Shown piece after piece: positions 1-6,040 of a stretch of DNA of 11,158 bases (positions are counted from its first letter, which is position 1; every line of letters begins with the position of its first letter). Under the pieces are notes generated by a model. The model searched no databases, was not told the DNA's origin, and worked only from the letters and a program-made list of their open reading frames with translations. The translations under genes and the position numbers were made by a program. The stretch comes from CAYTKU01 sp964550845 (lineage in GTDB: Bacteria; Patescibacteriota; Patescibacteriia; Magasanikbacterales; UBA922), in assembly GCA_964550845.1 (NCBI GenBank), contig CAZKAD010000033.1:1-11158 (forward strand). The letters are read 5' to 3'.

Positions 1-3
1 ATA

Positions 4-690
4 CTATTCAATCACTGTCCCCATAAATTTTTTTCCAGAAAGTGCTTTCGCCACTTCTGTGAGATTGCGTCCATCAACAAAAGATACTTTGAGATTGAGT
101 TTTTTGGCTACTTTACTTGCCATTGGATCAAATGGCGTATTCATGCCAGGGGTTCGATCCTTGGGAATAATTTCTGCGCAAAAATGCTTCCAATCCGTTC
201 GTTCTATTTTTACTGCATCGACAAATTTTTTGGGATCCTTGTCATAGACATAGGAAATATTGGATAGGTTGTAGACTTCTGTGACACCATAGCTCTCGGC
301 AAATTTGACCGCACTGTGATCAGTAGTAAATCCAGGCTTCCATCCACCTGCCACAATGATCGGTTTAGCAGTTTTTACTTTTTTGGTGGGATCGGACAGT
401 ATTTCGCTATGCGCCAAATCTCCAAACATCACACGAACAAACTCGGCATTGACTTTGGTCATACCAATTCCAATCCAATCCAGATCCTGTGGGGTGACTT
501 TTCCGAGAGCTCGAGCAGCATTTTGGTAGTCACGGCAAGGCGCTCCCCCACCAATCACAATAATAAACTTTTCTCCTTGGGAAATGCGTTTCAAAATAAG
601 ACGCCGAAACCCTTTGAGAAAATCAATATCAAATCCCCCTTGCGGCACAATAATTGAACCACCCACTGACAGAATCTTCCAACTTTTCAT
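4..690 (-). CDS. pyrH: UMP kinase, archaeal-type (PyrH)
   Basis: This 228-residue amino-acid-kinase-fold protein should phosphorylate UMP to UDP with ATP in the cytoplasm, feeding pyrimidine nucleotide synthesis. Visible motifs are the N-terminal phosphate loop SVGGSII (residues 8-14), IGGGAPCRDY (46-55), a D-x-IGI-x2-T-x2-NA stretch (71-82), AGGWKPGFTTD (114-124), and the nucleotide-binding NLSNISYVYDKDPKK (141-155). It ends with the family-typical G-T-x-I (224-227). The length and the GGG-x3-R-x-Y and PG-x-TTD patterns resemble the archaeal UMP kinase group more than the roughly 240-residue E. coli type; this is a judgement from memory of the families. The ATG at 690 follows the small upstream gene by 9 nt and has no Shine-Dalgarno motif. 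The gene ends with TAG. It is the last gene of its group visible here, and what follows lies outside the window. Confidence 0.92.
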   Translation of the reverse strand: MKSWKILSVGGSIIVPQGGFDIDFLKGFRRLILKRISQGEKFIIVIGGGAPCRDYQNAARALGKVTPQDLDWIGIGMTKVNAEFVRVMFGDLAHSEILSDPTKKVKTAKPIIVAGGWKPGFTTDHSAVKFAESYGVTEVYNLSNISYVYDKDPKKFVDAVKIERTDWKHFCAEIIPKDRTPGMNTPFDPMASKVAKKLNLKVSFVDGRNLTEVAKALSGKKFMGTVIE

Positions 691-699
691 ACAATAATA

Positions 700-867
700 T
701 TAATGAGAAAACGGACTGGGATGGGCACGAAATTTTTTATTTGTGGCTTTTATATGTACATGCGCATTTTGATTTTTGAGCAGTTCTGGCCGACCAGATT
801 TCCAGGTACTTGGGGTACGATAGGCAGTCTTGCCTTTGCCAGCACGCCGTGATGAATGGTTTTTCAT
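700..867 (-). CDS. Small highly basic hypothetical protein (55 aa)
   Basis: I do not recognise this family. The 55-residue product is rich in Lys, Arg and His, has no cysteines and no hydrophobic segment, and begins MKNHSSRRAGKGKTAYR, so nucleic-acid or ribosome binding is plausible but unproven. It does not match the patterns I know for bL32, bL33, bL34, bL35 or bTHX. The ATG at 867 lies 1 nt after the stop of the upstream membrane-protein gene, with a weak GGA about 7 nt before it. An alternative in-frame ATG at 879 would add MEFN and overlap the upstream gene by 11 nt, and a longer extension to 918 would lie mostly inside that gene. pyrH starts 9 nt downstream. Tight packing between two recognisable genes on the same strand argues that it is real. 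Confidence 0.6.
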   Translation of the reverse strand: MKNHSSRRAGKGKTAYRTPSTWKSGRPELLKNQNAHVHIKATNKKFRAHPSPFSH

Positions 868-868
868 A

Positions 869-1225
869 TTAAATTCCATCTCTTTGATTTCTTTTGAAAA
901 TGCTATGAGCCAAAACATTTATACCAGTCATAATAAGAGAACCAAGTAGTGCAACGCCAAATCCGCCAACAGTAAATCCTTTGACAATACTACTGGCAAA
1001 ATAAAACAAAAGTCCATTCAGTATAAAAGTGAAAAGTCCAAGAGTCAAAATATTCACAGGCAAAGTCAAGATCAAAAGCAGTGGACGCAAAAATACATTG
1101 ATCAGACCAAGTACCAGCGCAGCAATAAAGGCGCTATACCAACCACTGACTTCAATACCCGGCACAATATAGGCAATGATCATAAGAGCCACAGCATTGA
1201 CAATCCAACGAAGAAATATATTCAT
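869..1225 (-). CDS. YvlD-like small membrane protein (phage holin family 4 / PF04020 type)
   Basis: This 118-residue integral membrane protein has four predicted hydrophobic helices (about residues 5-23, 31-50, 55-78 and 88-108). The family-typical core NVFLRPLLLILTLPVN-ILTLGLFTFILNG covers residues 43-71. The family is called 'mycobacterial 4-TMS phage holin, superfamily IV', but chromosomal members such as B. subtilis YvlD are not known lysis proteins. Its role here is unknown; an envelope-stress function is only inferred by analogy. I chose the ATG at 1225 because homologues start with an M-x3-LRW-like sequence. An in-frame GTG at 1261 has a perfect-looking GAGGAG 7 nt upstream, but both belong to a terminator hairpin, and the extra residues would just translate its T-tract. 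A -10-like box precedes 1225. The small basic gene starts 1 nt after the stop. Confidence 0.8.
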   Translation of the reverse strand: MNIFLRWIVNAVALMIIAYIVPGIEVSGWYSAFIAALVLGLINVFLRPLLLILTLPVNILTLGLFTFILNGLLFYFASSIVKGFTVGGFGVALLGSLIMTGINVLAHSIFKRNQRDGI

Positions 1226-1232
1226 AAGAGTA

Positions 1233-1238
1233 ATAATA
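1233..1238 (-). promoter_or_regulatory. Candidate -10 box before the YvlD-like gene
   Basis: The minus strand reads TATTAT ending 7 nt before the ATG at 1225. Because a terminator lies just upstream, the last three genes need a start point of their own or readthrough. Transcription starting at the usual distance from this box would give a 5' leader of about 1 nt. There is no good -35 box, and the surroundings are AT-rich, so chance is a real alternative. Confidence 0.3.
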
Positions 1239-1244
1239 ATTTTG

Positions 1245-1271
1245 AAAAAAAGAAAGCACACGTGTGCTCTC
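1245..1271 (-). terminator. Rho-independent terminator after frr
   Basis: On the minus strand an 8-bp stem (GAGAGCAC with GTGCTTTC, one G-T wobble) closes a 4-nt ACGT loop and is followed directly by seven Ts. The hairpin begins 5 nt after the frr stop codon, the standard place for an intrinsic terminator. Its core is a perfect 14-bp palindrome at 1255-1268. It also contains GAGGAG and an in-frame GTG that mimic a translation start. Confidence 0.8.
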
Positions 1272-1276
1272 CTCTG

Positions 1277-1831
1277 TTAAATAGTTTGAATTTCTTTTTC
1301 TTTATCTTCTCCAATTTGCTTGATATTATCATTATAATCTTTTACAACCTTATCTATTTCATCTTGGAGTGAAAATTTTTCATCTTCTGCTAATTCTTTA
1401 TTCTTGTAGGCCTGATCTACAGCAGAGCGAACATCTTCTCGTACTTTGCGAAGAGAAATACGAGCGGCTTCCAGCTTTTGGTGTAATACTTTGATAAGCT
1501 CTGCTCGGCGCTCATGAGTAAGATCTGGAAGTGGAATACGAATCAATTTTCCATCATTCACTGGACTAATACCAAGTGGCGAATTGCGTAATCCCACTTC
1601 AACGGCTTGCATGAGTGTCTTGTCCCATGGATCTACATTCAATGTTTTGGCATCCGCCACACTAATAGAAGCCACTGCCTTAAGTGGCTGTCTTCCTCCA
1701 TAGGCTTCAATTTGAACATCTTCTACAATAGCAGGAGTAGCTCGACCTGTACGAAGCGATGTAATATCTTGCTTGAGGTGGTCAATTACACCAGCGAATT
1801 CTCCTTTGTACATTTCCAGAATAGTATGCAT
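1277..1831 (-). CDS. frr: Ribosome recycling factor
   Basis: RRF, with EF-G, splits the post-termination ribosome so that subunits can be reused. The product is 184 residues, against 185 in E. coli. Visible family marks are LRTGRATPAIVEDV (26-39) in the first helix, the YGG turn (44-46) leading into domain II, PLPDLTHERR (100-109), and the long C-terminal helices with R128 and R131 in a SLRKVRED stretch. The ATG at 1831 puts RTGRA at residue 27, one residue off the E. coli spacing. The longer reading to 1900 would add 23 unrelated residues and overlap the upstream gene. No Shine-Dalgarno motif is visible. It lies 40 nt after the propeller gene and is followed by a strong terminator, so it closes its transcription unit. 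The usual neighbour pyrH lies downstream instead of upstream. Confidence 0.96.
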   Translation of the reverse strand: MHTILEMYKGEFAGVIDHLKQDITSLRTGRATPAIVEDVQIEAYGGRQPLKAVASISVADAKTLNVDPWDKTLMQAVEVGLRNSPLGISPVNDGKLIRIPLPDLTHERRAELIKVLHQKLEAARISLRKVREDVRSAVDQAYKNKELAEDEKFSLQDEIDKVVKDYNDNIKQIGEDKEKEIQTI

Positions 1832-1871
1832 AAAATGTCTTTCATTAATTACTGTAATACGGTAGTTAATT

Positions 1872-2954
1872 TTATTGTTTCGGTGGAATAGTAAAACCAA
1901 GAAACAGCGTGTTATCCTTTTCAGGGTGAATCACCAAGGCAGTCGGTACCTGGTCACTAGGTAGTTTCTTAGTAATCCATGTTACACCACCATCGATGGT
2001 TTTGTAAAGAACTGAACGGTTTTCAATCGTTCCAGTATAGTACATTTCACGGTCATCTTTTGGATTAATTGCAAAGCCATAGATCTTGATACTACCAGGT
2101 GAATTGAGGGTATTGAATGGCGCCCAAGTACTTCCTCGGTCAGTTGATTTCAAAATACCATAGGTAGAGATCCAATAGACTTCGCCTTCTTTCGTAGGAC
2201 TCATGACAAAGCGACGGAATTCGGTTCCCCCAGTAAAGGCTTTGAGTGCTTTTTCCGTTGACGTCCAATTTTTTCCCCCATCATCACTGCGGAACAACCC
2301 TTTTTTCTCAGTAGCTACATAGATCACACCTTCTTTATATGGATCAAGCGTCAGTGACACCACATTGGTGTTAAGGCGTTTTACCAACTGCCAACTAATA
2401 CCTGTATCATTACTCACCAAGACATCTCCACGACTTTTCAAGGCATAGACACGCTCTGGCGCAAATTTATCCGTAACTACAGCGGCCACACGATCTTGTG
2501 CAGGTTCGCGGTAGATTTCACTCCAAGTGCGGTTACAATCAGTACTTTCAAATACGCGAGCACCATTCGTGGCATACAAAATACATTTGTCTTTTGGATT
2601 TATAGCAACACTATAAACAAATCCTGTATTCAACGGGTTTGCTGATTGTTGCCACGTTTTACCAAGATCATAGGTATAAAAAAGACCATTTCCCCTTGAT
2701 GCCCAGTAGAGCGTATTATTGTCATGAGGGTCAATTTCCAATTTGTAGACACTTACACTAGAAAGACTCTGTGGCTCTCCTGGCTTTGGTAAAATAGAAA
2801 TTGCTTTCCATGTTTCGGCTTTGTCTGTAGATACAAATACCCCCGCTGGTCCAGTCGTCGTTGCAGCTGAACTTCCACCAAACGGTGAACAACTCGCTCC
2901 GACGAGCAAAAGCCCTGCCAGAGTTCCGAGGAAAACGAAAAGGTTTTTCTTCAT
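1872..2954 (-). CDS. Exported lipoprotein with seven-bladed Asp-box (BNR/Ycf48-like) beta-propeller
   Basis: This 360-residue protein begins with a Lys-Lys, hydrophobic signal and a lipobox-like GASC with the modifiable Cys at residue 22. A Ser/Thr/Gly-rich linker (23-36) follows. Seven Asp-box motifs (S/T-x-D-x3-T/S/N-W) sit at residues 42-49, 94-101, 137-144, 181-188, 223-230, 270-277 and 319-326, spaced 42-52 residues apart, which fits a single seven-bladed propeller. Asp-boxes are structural, so sialidase activity should not be inferred: I see no catalytic Arg triad or FRIP motif. Ycf48/HCF136-like and VPS10-like propellers share this pattern, and the ligand is unknown. The lipobox is imperfect, with Gly at -3 and Ser at -1. 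The ATG at 2954 is 23 nt after holB and lacks a Shine-Dalgarno motif. Confidence 0.85.
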   Translation of the reverse strand: MKKNLFVFLGTLAGLLLVGASCSPFGGSSAATTTGPAGVFVSTDKAETWKAISILPKPGEPQSLSSVSVYKLEIDPHDNNTLYWASRGNGLFYTYDLGKTWQQSANPLNTGFVYSVAINPKDKCILYATNGARVFESTDCNRTWSEIYREPAQDRVAAVVTDKFAPERVYALKSRGDVLVSNDTGISWQLVKRLNTNVVSLTLDPYKEGVIYVATEKKGLFRSDDGGKNWTSTEKALKAFTGGTEFRRFVMSPTKEGEVYWISTYGILKSTDRGSTWAPFNTLNSPGSIKIYGFAINPKDDREMYYTGTIENRSVLYKTIDGGVTWITKKLPSDQVPTALVIHPEKDNTLFLGFTIPPKQ

Positions 2955-2977
2955 ATACGATAACTAGGTTTTAAATA

Positions 2978-3907
2978 TTAGGGTATTTGTAAAAGAATAT
3001 TTTCTACTAAAAGCTTTGGATGAATGTTCTGGCCAAGGCCAGAAATTGCCTCTTCTATACTATCATATATTGGTACTACAATACTAGAGGAAAGCTGGGG
3101 AAAGGTGAGAAAACCAAAAAAATTCTGTGGCCGCTGAATCAAAATTTGAATACACTGCTCCCAAATACGCAGTATATCGATCAGCTCTTTTCTACCTTCT
3201 AAATGACTCTTTTTTTCAGTAAATAATGGTTCTACCAACGCTATTTTTTCAAAGAAAGGTTTATCAAAAAGGGCAAAAAATCTTTTTACTTCTTTTTTAT
3301 ATTCTTCAAAGCTTTCTTTATCCTCATGCCATTTTATAATAAAACCAGGAAGTCCTGAAGATAAATAGATCATTTCTTCAAAATCTGGATCCTGGCCAAA
3401 ACTCTCTTGGAGTTCTGTACACAAGGTATCAATTGGAACACGAGAAAGCTGAAGTGGATGGAGACGAGAACAAATCGTTGGCAAAAGCAAATCTGTGCTT
3501 TCGGTTAAAAGGAAAAAAATCGTTGGTGTCGCAGGTTCTTCAAGTGTTTTGAGCAGCGCATTCCCAGCATAAGAATTCATTTTATGGGCATCTTCAATCA
3601 AGATAGCATTGTACGAAGAGGCAAAGGGTGTCATCATCACCTTACTGGTAACACTGGAAATATGTTCAACCGTAATATCTTTTTTTAGATTTCCCTCTTC
3701 ATCAATTCTTTCTACATGCAAAAAATCTGGATGAATCTCAACTTTTTCTACTGGTATTTTGAAAATTTTTGCAATAATATGCTTGGCAAGGGTTGTTTTA
3801 CCAACATGTTCAGGTCCAACCAAAGCATAGGCATGATGAAGTTTTCCTTGCGAAATCATTTTTTCAAAATAATTTAATGTTGGTTGGTGTCCAATAAGTG
3901 TTTCCAT
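2978..3907 (-). CDS. holB: DNA polymerase III, delta' subunit (clamp-loader AAA+ protein)
   Basis: This 309-residue AAA+ protein should act in the clamp loader that places the beta sliding clamp on DNA. The order of motifs is HHAYALVGPEHVGKTT with the Walker A loop GPEHVGKT (31-38), a Walker B-like AILIEDAH (101-108), the clamp-loader signature NALLKTLEEP (116-125), and a sensor-1 region LLPTICSRLH (141-150). Two departures stand out. The usual SRC is SRL, and the segment between Walker A and B has none of the four cysteines that hold zinc in E. coli delta'. With an intact Walker A, a short DnaX/gamma-like protein is the main alternative, but the length and ICSR region fit delta' better. The ATG at 3907 is only 3 nt after the GT4 stop, without a Shine-Dalgarno motif, so translational coupling is likely. 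Confidence 0.87.
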   Translation of the reverse strand: METLIGHQPTLNYFEKMISQGKLHHAYALVGPEHVGKTTLAKHIIAKIFKIPVEKVEIHPDFLHVERIDEEGNLKKDITVEHISSVTSKVMMTPFASSYNAILIEDAHKMNSYAGNALLKTLEEPATPTIFFLLTESTDLLLPTICSRLHPLQLSRVPIDTLCTELQESFGQDPDFEEMIYLSSGLPGFIIKWHEDKESFEEYKKEVKRFFALFDKPFFEKIALVEPLFTEKKSHLEGRKELIDILRIWEQCIQILIQRPQNFFGFLTFPQLSSSIVVPIYDSIEEAISGLGQNIHPKLLVENILLQIP

Positions 3908-3910
3908 AGA

Positions 3911-5017
3911 TTAAGCAGATAACAAAAGATTCAATGTTTCTCGTGCACATTTTTCCCAAGAAAAGTTTTCTGTTTGTTTGAGTCCCTGCAAAATATATTG
4001 CTTTTGCAACTCAGGATTTTGTAATAACTTCTCTATCCCCTGTGCAATATCATCTGTATGTAATGGATCAACGAGGAGTGCGGCTCCACCGCTCATTTCT
4101 TCTGTGCTGTGATGTTTGGAGGTAAGCACAGGAACCCCAGAAGCAAAAGCCTCTAACACAGGAATACCAAACCCTTCATAGAGTGTTGGAAAAAGAAACA
4201 CCTGTGTGGATTGTAAGATACTGTGTATATCGCTTTGATCAACATAGCCTGGACAGAGAATATCCTTTTGAAATGTACTTTTATGTATTCTTTCTTGTAC
4301 TTGTTCAAATCCATAGCCAGGTTTACCAATCAGCACAAGTTGCAAATCAGGAAAAGCTTTTTTGACAGTGTCAAAGGCCTCTACCACTCGAACAATATTT
4401 TTCTTTTCTTCCAATCTTCCAATAAAGAGCAAAAATGGTTTTTTAATCTGGTATTTTTTTAAAACAGCATTTCTTTCTTGTTCAGAAATTTGCTGGTTAT
4501 AACTTTTGTTATATGCGTGATGTATAACTCTAATATTGTCTGTTTTGTTCGTGAGAGCCTGAATTTCATTTTTTGTAAAAATACTTGGAACAATGACTTT
4601 CCAAAGTCTTTTCGCAGCAAATTTTGCACTCCAGAGTGAATACCATTTTTCAAATCTGGTATAAATATGTGAAAACCTGAGAGCCGCCACATCATGTACT
4701 GTCATGACTGTTTTTCGTGGGTGAAAAATCGGAAAAACATGTGCTGGGACAAACAATACATCAGGGGGAGAGACGATCATTTCAAAGCTCAGACGAATCT
4801 GCGTCCAAAGTCTTTTCGGAGGCCAGCGAAGTACTTTTGATTGCCAATTTTTGGGCAATATGGCCAGCTCTCCTACTAGAGGCTTTTCTGAATAGAGAAT
4901 CACTTTTGTATCCGGTGGCGTTATCTTTTTGAGCTCTTCAATCAAAAAAAAGGCGTACCATTCTACGCCCGTCTTTTGCATATTATTTGCCCGTGATGCG
5001 TCTATTGCGATGGTCAT
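3911..5017 (-). CDS. Glycosyltransferase family 4 (GT-B fold)
   Basis: This 368-residue cytosolic enzyme transfers a sugar from a nucleotide-sugar donor, probably onto a surface polysaccharide or glycolipid; donor and acceptor cannot be read from the sequence. The N-terminal domain starts MTIAIDASRA and contains the TVHD strand-loop (106-109). The C-terminal donor domain begins with FIGRLEEKKN (198-207) and carries the GT4 E-x7-E motif in YEGFGIPVLEAFASGVPV (280-297, with E281 and E289). No signal peptide is visible. I chose the ATG at 5017, 6 nt after the mreB stop. An in-frame TTG at 5023, directly after that stop, would add only two residues. It is followed 3 nt later by holB. Its place after DUF4012 and mreB suggests work on the envelope. 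Confidence 0.9.
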   Translation of the reverse strand: MTIAIDASRANNMQKTGVEWYAFFLIEELKKITPPDTKVILYSEKPLVGELAILPKNWQSKVLRWPPKRLWTQIRLSFEMIVSPPDVLFVPAHVFPIFHPRKTVMTVHDVAALRFSHIYTRFEKWYSLWSAKFAAKRLWKVIVPSIFTKNEIQALTNKTDNIRVIHHAYNKSYNQQISEQERNAVLKKYQIKKPFLLFIGRLEEKKNIVRVVEAFDTVKKAFPDLQLVLIGKPGYGFEQVQERIHKSTFQKDILCPGYVDQSDIHSILQSTQVFLFPTLYEGFGIPVLEAFASGVPVLTSKHHSTEEMSGGAALLVDPLHTDDIAQGIEKLLQNPELQKQYILQGLKQTENFSWEKCARETLNLLLSA

Positions 5018-5023
5018 ATCCAA

Positions 5024-6031
5024 TTACTTGGTCGCCAAAATACTTCTCTTATATGTATCAAGATTTTCAAGGGCAATACCAGTTCCTTTGGCCACACAGA
5101 GCAATGCCTCGTCAGCCACATAACAAGCAACCCCCGTTGCTTCGGAAATAAGCGCATCAAGATTGCGCAGCATACTCGATCCACCGGCCATCATGATTCC
5201 TTTGTCCATCACGTCAGCAGAGAGCTCTGGTGGAGTCTCGTGCAAAACTTCTTTAACAGCCTCAATCAAACCCTGCAGATCATGTTGCAAAGCTTCTGTT
5301 GTATCGTTTGAAGTCACCTTAATCGTACGAGGAAGTCCAGTTACATTATCCCGTCCTTTCACTTCCATGGAAAGTGGATTATCCATATACATCGCTGAAC
5401 CGACTTTGATCTTTACATCTTCACTCGAACGATCACCAATCGCCAGGCCATACTTGCGACGAATATATTCAGCAATCGAGGCATCAAAGCGAGTTCCACC
5501 AATACGCACTGATCCGCAAGAGACAATTCCACCGAGTGAGATCACAGCAATTTCAGCTGTCCCCCCACCAATATCTACAATCATATGTCCAGAAGGACTT
5601 CCAATAGGAATATCTGCACCAATAGCAGATACAATAGGCTCTTTAATAATATAAGCCGCTCTTGCTCCTGCAGCCATGGCAGCATCTATGACCGCACGAC
5701 GCTCGGTTGAAGTAATTCCCGCAGGCACAGCAATCATCACTTCTGGTCGGAAAATACGAATACCTCCAAGTGCTTTATTGATAAAATAACGCAGCATGGC
5801 TTCAGTCGTACGGTAATTTGCAATTACACCATCTTTGAGTGGACGCTCTGCTACAATCGTATCAGGAGTGCGTCCAATCATTTCTTTGGCTTCAATTCCT
5901 ACCGCCAAAACTTTTTTCTCTTCTTTAGAAATCGCCACGACTGACGGCTCGTTAATCACAATACCGCGCTTTGGCACATATACCAAAACGTTTGTGGTTC
6001 CAAGGTCAATTGCCACTTTTTTTACCAACAT
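5024..6031 (-). CDS. mreB: Rod-shape-determining actin homologue MreB
   Basis: MreB forms membrane-bound filaments that direct cell-wall synthesis along the cell body. The 335 residues carry the whole actin-ATPase set: phosphate-1 DLGTTN (9-14), VPAGITSTERRA (102-113), EPIVSAIGA (131-139) with E131 in the place of the catalytic Glu, phosphate-2 VDIGGGTAEIAV (152-163), and the adenosine motif MAGGSSMLRNLD (281-292). The common GGD-x2-D segment reads GGTRFD (178-183), so its first Asp is a Thr. Members usually have LTGGG where this one has MAGGS. mreC, mreD, rodA and a penicillin-binding protein, frequent neighbours elsewhere, are not in this window; instead DUF4012 precedes it by 9 nt and a GT4 enzyme follows 6 nt after it. 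The ATG at 6031 gives the family-typical N-terminus. No Shine-Dalgarno motif is visible. Confidence 0.95.
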   Translation of the reverse strand: MLVKKVAIDLGTTNVLVYVPKRGIVINEPSVVAISKEEKKVLAVGIEAKEMIGRTPDTIVAERPLKDGVIANYRTTEAMLRYFINKALGGIRIFRPEVMIAVPAGITSTERRAVIDAAMAAGARAAYIIKEPIVSAIGADIPIGSPSGHMIVDIGGGTAEIAVISLGGIVSCGSVRIGGTRFDASIAEYIRRKYGLAIGDRSSEDVKIKVGSAMYMDNPLSMEVKGRDNVTGLPRTIKVTSNDTTEALQHDLQGLIEAVKEVLHETPPELSADVMDKGIMMAGGSSMLRNLDALISEATGVACYVADEALLCVAKGTGIALENLDTYKRSILATK

Positions 6032-6040
6032 AAAAAGAAG

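Noticed and set aside
869..1225. Reading the 'phage holin' family name as evidence of a prophage.
   Set aside because: The neighbours are frr and pyrH, with no phage genes or attachment sites, and this family is common in bacterial chromosomes.
1229..1261. GTG start at 1261 for the YvlD-like protein.
   Set aside because: Its ribosome-binding-like GAGGAG and GTG are parts of the frr terminator stem, and the added residues come from the T-tract. The ATG at 1225 matches the family N-terminus.
1848..1858. Short palindrome ATTACTGTAAT in the 40-nt gap before frr.
   Set aside because: Five-nt arms around one base in AT-rich DNA are expected by chance; there is no T-tract and no second copy nearby.
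1872..2954. Calling the beta-propeller a sialidase because of its BNR repeats.
   Set aside because: Asp-boxes are structural and occur in many non-enzymatic propellers; I see no FRIP motif or catalytic Arg triad.
5018..5023. TTG start for the GT4 gene.
   Set aside because: It adds only two residues before a good ATG at 5017 that already gives the family-typical N-terminus.
5163..5654. A 163-codon open frame on the plus strand opposite mreB.
   Set aside because: It lies wholly antisense to a well-supported mreB, has a Ser/Pro/Ile-rich composition typical of a reverse-frame shadow, and shows no recognisable domain.
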